From Brugia malayi (lineage: Eukaryota > Nematoda > Chromadorea > Rhabditida > Onchocercidae): a DNA stretch of 64,000 nucleotides. Under the pieces are notes generated by a model that did no database searches, was not told the origin of the DNA, and was given only the letters and a program-made list of their open reading frames with translations. Position 1 is the stretch's first letter, and every line of letters starts with the position of its first letter. Positions 39,541 through 64,000 of this stretch are shown piece after piece. The translations under genes were made by a program, and so were the position numbers. The stretch lies in NCBI RefSeq assembly GCF_000002995.4, contig NW_025062478.1, forward strand, positions 10,536,001-10,600,000, written 5' to 3'.

Positions 39541-40151
39541 AATTACATTTTACCAACCAATTGGATCCTCTTCTCCCAGTACTTTTAAAGGTAGTTAGAA
39601 TAATTTTAGTAACAATATTTTAAAAAGTAATGATTTATTTTGAGGTGTCATTTCATTTAGGGATGTAGTTTAATTTTACAATTTCAATTTCCTTAACATT
39701 TTTGGGTACGGTACTTCAAATAAAGAGACATTATGAAAGCTATTGCATAAGTAAAAATAAAAACCAATGACATGTCGTACAGACTTTTATCATTATTAAT
39801 GATTTTGCATAAAAACTAAAAAGAAATTCAGACACACGAGCAGTATATACTTTGAGCAATTTCTTTTCTAGTCTTGCAGTATATTTAGTCACGAATTTGT
39901 TGTCACCTGTCTCCTTCGCCCCTCCCGTGTTCTCGTCAAATGTTTTTCATCTCATTTACGTTAAGGACATCACTTTCTTCCTCTTCCTATATTCGATAGT
40001 GATTCTTTTCGTTGTATTTTTTTTTTTGTTTTTTGTTTTTCTACATTTGCTATTGTTTCATTCTTTTCTCACTGTATTTTCTTTTCCAGATGTGGAAGAA
40101 TCACCTCATACTGGTTTTATTGCACTTGTTCATAATTCATTTGTATGGTAG
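39541..40151 (+). CDS. PPP1R37: Alternative two-exon 3' end of the PPP1R37-type gene
   Basis: Two exon-like segments lie beyond the main stop. The first, 39541-39590, has a long T-tract CAG acceptor and an AAAG/GTAGTT donor. The second, 40090-40151, has the acceptor CTTTTCCAG. Entered from the exon ending 38758 (phase 2), they read in frame through ITFYQPIGSSSPSTFK and then DVEESPHTGFIALVHNSFVW to TAG. AATAAA follows one base after the stop (40153-40158). All phases agree, giving a 1,022-residue protein with a hydrophobic end instead of the basic one. Confidence comes from splice sites and phase, not homology. Confidence 0.6.
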
Positions 40152-40152
40152 G

Positions 40153-40158
40153 AATAAA
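40153..40158 (+). terminator. Poly(A) signal AATAAA, alternative 3' end
   Basis: A canonical hexamer one base after the TAG that ends the alternative terminal exon, supporting that exon as a true 3' end. Confidence 0.5.
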
Positions 40159-43100
40159 TCGTACTTGTACATTTACCTGGAAACAATTTTATACATACGT
40201 AATTCAAACATTAATCATCGCAATCAATTGAATTCCCTATTCTTTGTTAAACTTCGGAGAATGCTTTTAGTTGAATCCTACAATGGAATAACAGGAAAAA
40301 TGATAACTGGAAACATTTCTCTTGATCTATTGTTGTTTAGCTCCACTTTACTGTTTGATATCTAAAATTATCCTTTATCATGATAGGCAAATGAAATAAT
40401 CATTTCGTTGTTATTCATTTGGATGCTTAATTAGTTAGGTTTTATTCCTCACTTTTATGAAGATTAGAATTACTAGCAGAAAAAGTTAGTTAAAGTAGTC
40501 TTCTAAAAATTTCAGGAATGTTATATGCAAAGTTATTTTATTGCATATTCATCCAGGTATAATATTTTCCATAAAAGTATATTACAATCATTACAATGAA
40601 GTACTTGTAGTACTTGTCTCCTTTTTTGGCTTATATTTATTCTTTGTCTGCTTTACTTTGTGGTCATTACTTACCTGAACTAATTATATACGTCACAGTT
40701 TCAGGGTTCTTTTCTTTTTTTTTTTTTCACTTTTCAGTTTATTATGCCTAATATGCATTCTTACTTATGCCTTCAAATCTTTTCGCAATTGAAAGCATTA
40801 TGCTGTTGTATTGTTAGATTAGAATTGAGATATGAATAATTTGCTCATGAATTTGTCCAGATTGCTGCTAATCATACAAGAATATTTGCTAGAGAATACA
40901 TTTGTTTAGATTTTGGCAAATATCATTCAGGTAACCATCAAATGCTTCAACCGGAAATTGTTATATTTTGCTTTTTCTTTTTTTGCTTGCTTATAGTTGT
41001 CTAATTTACAGGAGGTTTTAAGATATTTCTTTAATCCAGGTACGCTTTCAGTGTTGAAATCTAACTCATTTTGAGCGTAATCAACAACTGTGCAATATCG
41101 ATTTATTGGAAAGAAGATTGTTCTTTTATATTCATTGAAACAAAGCTTTCATTTATTCTTTATTTAATTCTTCAATCGCTTAATACTATTAAATGTGTTA
41201 AAATTAGAAAATTGTAAATAAGTGTTGATTATATATATTGCATTCTTTCTTTTTTTTTCAATTTATTTACAAGTGATGATCAGTAATGTGAATTGTAGAA
41301 ACTAATCATAACTAATCAGTAATCTTTCTCCATCTAAATAACATGTTTGATTTGTTAAATTTTAGATTTATTTCATAAATTGCAAGTGATAGTTACATTA
41401 ATAGTTGGCAGTTTTAACATGATAATCCATGAGCAACTCAATGATTTTATTGTTCTTCAAATTCGCGGTTATTCATTAAATTATTATGTCTGATTTATGG
41501 ATTAAGTTTGAAATTGATTGAAATTTAAATTTAATTAAAACTTTGCTATCTTTTGATAGCTATTTTCAGTGCTTTAATTGTAAGACTTAGCAAATCCAAA
41601 ATGACATTAGTGTTTACGAAAATTTCCATCATATAACTTAGAAAAAGGATTAGAATTATTTGCTTTTTCTTCTTTCATTTTCAATATGAAATTTCCATGA
41701 TGAAATTTGGATTTACAATAATATTGTATCAATTGATACTTGTTATCAGTTATACTATTTTAATTGCACATTGATTGTCGCTTACCGTTGTACTTTTTTG
41801 CAACTTTTCTCGTATATTCCTGAGATCTTATTATAAATTTAGATAGGAGATAAGAAAAAAACCGTAAATTCTGATCCATCCATCCATTTTTTCTTTTTGA
41901 ATTATATAAAATAGATTATATGTCGCTATTTAAAATGAAGACGAAAAAAATTTTTTGCAAGAAAGAAAATATCGATTCAGATTTTGGGAAAGACGAGAAA
42001 ATGTTGGAATATATTACAATACTGATTCTTAATTTGATCCTACGGAATGATTATGATAGTTTGAAAAGATTTCATTTCTCAGAAATATGTTTTGAAATTT
42101 AAAGCGGTGTCGGAGTAAGTTGTGCAGGATTGAAAGATTCCGGTTAGGGTCATATCTCATTATAAATAAGAAACTTATTTATTCTTTATGTAATATGAAT
42201 GAGAAGGAATATTATTATTGCATCACTGCATCATCATCTTCCATGATTCTTATAATAATGGCTTTCATTTCTTTCTTTTTTTGTTTTCCGATGATTTCTT
42301 TTTTTGCTTTTCTTTATATAATGTCTGATTGTACATAGTGATTATTCACTAGTAAACGGTGTAACTTTTTGAAACATTTTACATTTTAGTCTAAACATTA
42401 ACTTAGATTGAATGATACATATGTAACTAGCAACCGAAAAGGTTACTCTGGAAATTCTTCAGGTTGTAATCTGATTATGACCGGAAGTTCAAAATAAAAC
42501 GAATAAATTATCGCCATAATTCGAGTGTATTAGAATATTAAAATTGCATCATTTAATAATTCTCATCATTTTCTTCCGTATCATTCTGCCTACGGAATAT
42601 TTTCCTGTAAAGAATAGAGTGAGTTCTATTATTCAAAAAAAAAAAAAGCGAAAGTTTCATAATTATTAATTCTGCAATTCATATTTCTCGAATTCTTCTA
42701 GCATTTGAAATTTCAACGATAAAATACCGAGTAAATATACTAAACACAGAAAGGTCTGAAACTGATCAAGTTGGAGCGATGCTGCTTGACATTTTGAATT
42801 AACTAAAATTCTAAAATGATTGTTTTACAAATTTGTGAGCATTTCAAAATGATTAATTTACTTAACGAAAAATTCTATATTCAACTTCCATTGTTCGGCA
42901 TAAAAAGTTGTGTAGAAGAGTAAAAAGCGTAAAAAAATAAATCCACAAAATGGCTAAAATCGATGAATGTCATTAATTGCTCATTGCTAAATAATTTGCT
43001 TTGTAGGAAAAGCTTTTCTTATCGATAGAATTTTTTTTTTTTTTTTGTTATTTTTGAATGCTTTTTTATATTCTTTAAATGCTATTTATTTATTTTTATT

Positions 43101-44032
43101 TATTTTTTTTTTGAAATCTTTTTTTCTCTTTTTATTTTTTATGAATTTAATTCCATCGATTGATTTTAATCAATTCTATTGAATCGAATTCATTCATTCT
43201 TCCATGATAGCATGTGAATTTCATTTATTTTAATCAATTCTATTGAATTGATTCCATTCATTCTTCCATAATAGCAAATGTGCAACTTTTATTTAAAATG
43301 AATATTTGATATAATTTTTTATGTACATTAGTAATACATTAAATTATAATTAAATTTTTATTGATTGTTAGAGAGATTTGCGGGTAATTAGCATATAGTT
43401 AAATATAAATTAAGATTTAATCTTTTCCCGTCAAAAATAAATAATGATAAAAAGGTGAGAAAGCGGAAAAAGGTAAGTGAGTAAAGTGAAAGATATGCTT
43501 TCGTATGCTTTTTGGGTGAATCATTTTCTTACCGGAACAAAATGTTTATATCCTGCTAATAAATAACTTTAGCTTATGTACAGACACACACACACATACA
43601 CATGCACACATACATACTTCAAAATTAGATGAACTTTAGCAAATATAGGTAGAGTAATGGAATAAAACTGCTTCTATATCGATCGATAGAAATGATTGTA
43701 AAGAGAATTAGTGAAACTTAAGAAGTATGACTTCACCTTCCTCTGTTTACTTCTGTAATATTTGCATTTCATTGCACATATCTTTGTCACATCTGTCAAC
43801 ATTGATGGATTTCTGCACCTCTCACTTTCAATCTTTAAAGATTTGCAAATTTTTGTATTTGCTAAGAGTAACTGTGAAATTCACTTCAACATTCTATAAA
43901 GGAATTTATTATTTGCATTATTAATTTTTGCTATTAAATGTCTCCAAAAAAAAAAAATTTTATTAAAATTTCGTCACGCTAAAATGTAAATGTTGGATTT
44001 ACAGTAATGCATTAATTATATTCGAGGAGAGT
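40159..44032. other. Intergenic region
   Basis: About 3.9 kb between the PPP1R37-type gene and the second MOLO1-family gene. It contains T and A runs, a 64-bp tandem duplication (43164-43282) and a CA microsatellite (43581-43615). A possible trans-splice acceptor (TTTACAG, ending 44004) lies 28 bases before the next ATG. ORFs at 40012, 41920, 42120 and 43727 lack splice or homology support. Confidence 0.55.
43164..43282. repeat. 64-bp tandem duplication
   Basis: The block starting TTTTAATCAATTCTATTGAA at 43164 recurs at 43228 with a period of 64 bases and few mismatches, ending near 43282. Each copy contains the imperfect palindrome CAATTCTATTGAAT. Confidence 0.85.
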
Positions 44033-45897
44033 ATGTCTATTCATATTATTATGATTATACCATTGTTATCATTGATATTTCCATTCATTTATTGTTCATC
44101 GAATTATACTGTTGAAACATTTCCGGATTCATTAGTTAGACCGGATCTTTGTAATCTTAGCTCTCCAGGATTTGCATGTGATCCGGATCAATTACTAAAA
44201 CGTTTCAATCATACACTTTCCGGTAAGTTCGACTAACTCTTTATCATATTCAGATATTTGCTTTCTTTTTACTTACTGATACAATAATTTTTATGTTTCT
44301 ATTTAGGAGCAGAATATTTATCAAAGCATTTGCAACGAATTCGTTATGCGACAAATTGTCCATGCCTGGATGTGGATAAATCGTATGGTTATTGTCCTCC
44401 AAATAATTCACATGGATATACAATATCAATTGCTATTATCAGATCAATTGGAATGAACGGTGATAAGACGATGTAAGTATGCTTTATATCTATTTGATTA
44501 ATTTAATTATCTTTAGTTTATTTACAATAAATCACTTTCTTCTTTTGTAATTTTATCACAAATAATTTCACTGTTTGATATGATAGTGATTTTGAATCTA
44601 ATTTTGCAAAACTTTTTTTATTGAGTAGAATCTAAAAATATGCAATTAAGACAATTTCAAACATAATGTATTCATTTCTTTAAAATACTTTAATAAAGGA
44701 AAAAAAAAAAAAAAAACCATTTCGTTTTTCAGGAATGGAGAGGATCTGAATCATACAATTCAGATATTTGCTGAAATGTTACGACGACGACAAAACCGTG
44801 GTCAATGTGCTGATGATGCATTGATTGTTGCAGTTGCTGATTGGAAAGCTGTTAGTTTGCAAATTTAATTTTAAATTTGAAAATAATTGATTGGTTTCAA
44901 CTTCAATTTCAATTACCTATTTGTTTTAGGTTTATACATCAGTGGGTGAAGTGATAGGAAGAGCTCTCACATCAAATATTATCATGAGAATAAATCGAGA
45001 AGCTGGTATTTTTTATTTCAAAATTAATATTTTAATGGAAACTTTAGAATCTTATTGTGTAAAATCAAATTATGCAGTGGAAAAAGTTAGAATAAAAAGA
45101 AGTGATATACTTAAAAGTTATACAGTAATTGTTTTATTATAACTATTTGATTCTGAATTGATAACACTGAAATCATCGTAGTGTAATGACAAAAAATTTT
45201 GGTAGAATAAAATTGGATACTGATTATTTGATTGATTGATTGATTGATTAGTAGTTGATTATCGATCAAATTATGATCGATGATCCATTGCATATACAAA
45301 TAGCATTCATATTTATTCGTTATGAGCTAAGGTATAAGATAAATTTTAAATAATCAATAATTACATTTTGAATAATTGAGTTGATTTTAGAAATTGAAAA
45401 TATTATTTGATATACGAAGACAGTAAGGGAGAAGAAATGGCTAAATTCAGTACTTTTTAACCAAAAAAAAAAAAGAAAAAAGAAAAAAGAATAGATTAGA
45501 TATTCGCCATTCTTATTTAATCACTAATATCTTTTTTATTATTATTTAATCACTAATATCATCGATATCATCGATTTTTTGAGAATATATTTCAAAGATG
45601 ACAAAAATGATAATTATTTTTTGTATAATTTTAGAATCACTATTTGCTAATGCTAATTATCTTTATGGATTAACATTTATGGTGAATCGTTATGGACAAA
45701 TTTTACAACATTCGATGCAATCTCCTGAGATAAAGTCTTGGTGGATGATATGGTCACGTGTAATGGACAGTTGGCTTAATATTTTTCTCAGTTTAATTGT
45801 CATCATTAGTTTTATAATACTTGTTATCCTTGTTATTATACGATTTTGTTGTAGTGAAAAACAATCATATACAGTGGGTAGGCAATTCATTGATTGA
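44033..45897 (+). CDS. Divergent MOLO1-family single-pass membrane protein
   Basis: Five exons, 44033-44222, 44307-44472, 44733-44850, 44930-45005 and 45635-45897 (TGA), join with correct phase to give 270 residues. A signal peptide covers about residues 1-21. The ectodomain (about 22-225) keeps family landmarks: the FPDSLVRPDLCNL opening, FACDPDQLL, an Ala/Ile beta strand near YTISIAIIRS, and LIVAVADWKAVYTSVG in place of the usual FWVARDS-type segment. A strong membrane span lies at about 231-252, followed by RFCC and a short 18-residue tail, unlike the long Gly-rich tail of the upstream paralogue. Function may be as an ion-channel auxiliary subunit by analogy with MOLO-1; this is inference. 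The divergence makes the family call less sure than for the first copy. Confidence 0.8.
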
Positions 45898-45898
45898 A

Positions 45899-45904
45899 AA
45901 TAAA
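45899..45904 (+). terminator. Poly(A) signal AATAAA right after the stop codon
   Basis: The hexamer starts two bases after the TGA of the second MOLO1-family gene. If used, the 3' UTR would be only some 15-25 bases. Other AATAAA-like sites occur further downstream. Confidence 0.5.
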
Positions 45905-47821
45905 ATCAATTTCGTTTTTTTTTTTTTTTTTAACAATTAAGCAGTTATATTCATATCTTATCAGTAAAATTAAACATTATCACTATCTTTTCCACAAATG
46001 TATGTACATTTTTAAATTATTCAAAACATCTAACATTTTTATTGATGTTTCTTTTTTTTTTTTTTTTTTAGTTTCCTATTACAGATAATATATTATTAAT
46101 GCTATATTTAAAGTATTATATTTGAATTTTTTTTTCCTTTCGAATGTTATATTTAAATATGGTTATTTTATGCTTTAGAGCATTAATTATAGTTAAAGTC
46201 ATAAGAATCCATAAATTAATCTATCGTATATTAATCATGGATTTTTTTTTTTGAATTGTAGATTATTGTTAGCGAAATAATTATAATAAAAAATTAGATT
46301 TGCTGATAGCATTGATAAGAATTTGTAAAATATACCAAATATATCGATTAACAAATGTCAATAGCTAAGATTACGAGAATCAATCAAATTATGCTAATAA
46401 TTGATGAGAAAGTAAGAAGCATGAACAATTAATTGTACATTTAATAATTACTTTATTCAGAATTAGAAGAATTAAGTAAAGTAAACATTTCGGTAATTTC
46501 AATCATTTCATTTGCATATTTGATATATTTGAAGAATTTTGGCATTACTTGATCACAATCATTTCTTAGATAGAATTAATCGCATTTACTATCAAATCTG
46601 ATACAATTAAAATTCTCCAATTTTGTATTTAACTTATTGCATTGCGGTAAAATTGATATTTCTTCTAATTTCCAACGTTGTATTTTTTGTACAAAGCGCT
46701 ATGTTGCAATTTAATTTGTGATTTCAATTTTAAATATTATCATATTTAATAATTTAAAAAAAAAAGAAAGAGAAAGAATAATGGAATTTGTTTGAAGTGT
46801 CTGGAATCGATGATGAAAAAAAAACAAAGAATGAATGAACAAAGACAGAGAAAAGTCTTTGTAAATATCAAATTTTATTGAAAAAAAAAAAAGAGGGGAA
46901 AATTTGTTATGGAAATTTTGAAATGTAATCCTAAATGAAAAACTATTTGAGTTCTCTCATAAAAACCGAAATTATTGTTATAAAAAAACATTCTTCAGCA
47001 ATAAATTTTTCCAAAAATTTATTTTCATTGCAGTTCTTTTTCTTGACAAAATTATACATTACATAGTGGCAGTGTTAAAGAAATGCAAAAAGAAGAAAAA
47101 AGAGAAAAAAAAACATTGTGAAGTATTCTCGAAGAAAAACAACAAACTATAAAATATGTTATTTCAAAATATCACAAATAAAATATAACAAAATCTATTC
47201 ATTCTTTGGGTTCATTAATATTAGATTTTATTTTTATTTCATTCTCGAATATCTTGCAAATCGCTTGAAATTAGACTTCATTCTCGAATATCTTGCAAAT
47301 CGCTTGAAATTAGACTTCATTCTTGAATATCTTTGAAATAATTTTACTCTAATTTAGTATTTAATATATTATTTGATCATTGCATATTTATAGCTCTCGA
47401 TGTCTGTATTGCTTCTGTTTTTAAATGCATACTAATGTTCAATATTTAATTAATAAATAATTAGCAGTAAGTAAGAAAAGATAGTAATTACTGATTCGTT
47501 AGAAGGAGAAAAAAAAAAAGAAAAGAAAACATTCCTACTACAATGACAATAATTGTATCTTTTTGTGTGTAATTAAGAATTGTTTTATGAATGTTTAGAA
47601 AGTTACATTAATTGAATGTATCATTAAATTCATGCAGATGTAATGTTAAAAATATTAGATATCAAATAATCAGTAATGCTAATCAATATTCCCTGCCTTG
47701 TTATCATTACAGATCATTGATAAACAGAGAGCAGTGTAACACTGTGTTAATTTCTTTATACAACAAAACAAAATTTGAAATATTTTAGCAGAAAAAAAAA
47801 AAGGAATTGCTATGGAATACA
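45905..47821. other. Intergenic region between convergent genes
   Basis: About 1.9 kb of AT-rich sequence between the second MOLO1-family gene and the 3' end of madd-2. It holds T runs (45917-45931, 46053-46069) and a 39-bp tandem repeat. No gene is supported. Confidence 0.6.
47238..47335. repeat. 39-bp tandem repeat, about 2.5 copies
   Basis: The unit starting TTCATTCTCGAATATCTTGC occurs at 47238 and 47277, and partly at 47316. The period is a multiple of three, so a 72-codon ORF crosses it as a 13-residue peptide repeat. There is no start, splice or homology support for coding. Confidence 0.9.
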
Positions 47822-62630
<14,809 letters not shown>

Positions 62631-64000
62631 TTTTCATTCAGTAATTAATTGTAACAGAAAATTCTTTTTGTTGATCGTTTTAGTTTATTCGTCGTGCAAT
62701 GATGAGTGCATATCAGTTAGTATCCGGAAAATTTTTGATACCGGAACAAAAGATAGCACAGTAAACGGAAAGAGTACCGAATAAATAGAGGTAGTTTAAT
62801 TGAAATAACTGAAATATAGAATTGAAATACCGATGAAAAAAATGGCAGAGGTAGGCACCACTGGTATGTATGTTTTATATGATCGATTCTTAAGATAAGA
62901 TTATATAAGCGTTTTCAAAATGATTAATTGCTGCTAGCTTTTGTGTATTTCGATCCTATAAATTGGTAGCAAAAATAGTTCACAAAACTTTCTGTTCTTA
63001 TTTGCCACCTTTGTTTGCAAAAATTTTGCAGTAAAAAATTTCCTTTAATTTTTTTTTTTTTTTTTTTAATGAAATTTTTTCAAAAAAAAAAAACTCGTAA
63101 TATTTACAAGAAGAGTAAAAAGAGAAAAGGATGAAAAAAAAAAGTAAATTTAACTTATGCAATAATGAAATGAAATATCTGAATTAGTAGTCTAAGAAAG
63201 GAAGATAGAAAATCAATCGAAAAAATGGAACATTTATAGTTTATTTATAAAATTAAATTTGAAATTAAAGTTACTAGAAATAATTTATTAAATTTAAATG
63301 TCTCCAATAGAAAAAAAAAATTGATATTTATAAAATTTATGTGACAGAAAAAGGAAAAACTTTTCCCAACTCTTTTACGCCAATAATTAAATAATTAATA
63401 AATAATAATAATAATAGTAATAAAATGATCGATCGATTTTTGTAAGGAATAAAGAGAACAATACTTAATTGAATTATGAATTACTAAGTACGAAGATAAT
63501 AAAATGGGTAAAGTAGCGGGAAGAAAAAAGAACAAAGGAGTAATTAGCATAGATATGTTTCAACTGTTTCTGAAGGTCAACAATACAAACTAAAATTCCA
63601 CTAACTTTCTCCCTCCATCCCTCCCATTTTCTTTCTTCTTACTTTTCATTTCATTTACCCGCTCATTACCCGTATTCATTCTCTCCTCCCCCAAATTGTT
63701 ATAGTTTAATTTATAATAAACAAATTTATTGCTAATAAGAAAATAGCAGAACAAAATAAAAGCTTAGAGAAAGGAAAAGTAAGGAGGTGAAAAATCGGAA
63801 GATTAAGGAGAAAGAAGCATTTTATTATTGACAACAACAGGTTTACCCTTCCGTTTCTCTTTTGCTCGAACAATTTGCCAAAAAAAAAAAAAAAAAAGAG
63901 GGAGAGAGAGAGAAAAAGAAAAAAAGAAAAAAAAAAGTGAAATTTATTACTCTTTGAGGAATTTATCCAACATACTAATTGCATTCTGAAATTAATTTAA
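62631..64000. other. Upstream region of madd-2
   Basis: About 1.4 kb upstream of the madd-2 start. It contains long A and T runs (63049-63067, 63080-63092, 63879-63898), AAT repeats near 63400 and purine/pyrimidine-rich patches. It probably includes the madd-2 promoter and 5' UTR, but no specific site can be named. ORFs at 62599 and 63706 are not supported. Confidence 0.5.

Noticed and set aside
40012..40365. 117-codon + ORF
   Set aside because: Wrong frame of the alternative terminal exon at 40090-40151 plus intergenic T-rich sequence.
47118..47336. 72-codon ORF with 13-residue repeat
   Set aside because: Created by a 39-bp tandem repeat; no start, splice or homology support.

Overview
This is eukaryotic nuclear DNA. 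It is AT-rich, and its genes are split into short exons (about 20-700 bp) by T-rich introns with GT..AG borders. An EGL-10-type RGS protein, two MOLO1-family proteins and a trans-splice-like acceptor two bases before an ATG point to a nematode. The very low GC, modest introns and abundant microsatellites suggest a spirurid or filarial worm, but the species cannot be fixed from the sequence. No prokaryotic operon, Wolbachia insert, CRISPR array or intact transposon was seen.

Layout. (1) 110-5625, + strand: last 12 visible exons of an exportin-7 (RanBP16) gene; its 5' part lies outside the window. (2) 10554-12790, +: a four-exon single-pass membrane protein of the MOLO1/TPM-phosphatase-fold family with a poly-Cys and Gly-rich tail. 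(3) 16907-24602, - strand: a complete R7-family RGS gene (egl-10 orthologue: DEP, GGL, RGS) with three mutually exclusive C-terminal ends. (4) 30246-40151, +: a complete PPP1R37 (LRRC68)-type leucine-rich-repeat regulator of protein phosphatase 1, with a predicted 19-nt microexon and three possible C-terminal ends. (5) 44033-45897, +: a second, divergent MOLO1-family protein. (6) 47822-62630, -: a complete TRIM9-type E3 ligase gene (madd-2 orthologue: RING, two B-boxes, coiled coil, COS, FN3, SPRY) with a 7.3-kb intron that holds a minisatellite grown out of an exon end. The rest is intergenic or intronic AT-rich sequence with microsatellites and short tandem repeats.

The genes do not form an operon, but several act in neurons and muscle: EGL-10 (Go signalling), MADD-2/TRIM9 (axon and muscle-arm guidance) and MOLO1 proteins (acetylcholine-receptor auxiliary subunits in C. 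elegans). Exon models were built by hand from splice consensus, reading-frame phase and remembered family sequences. All phases close except at one junction in PPP1R37, which is what pointed to the microexon. No clear new molecular system was found. The most notable observations are the alternative 3' exons in two genes, the microexon, and the repeat that copies a functional splice donor.
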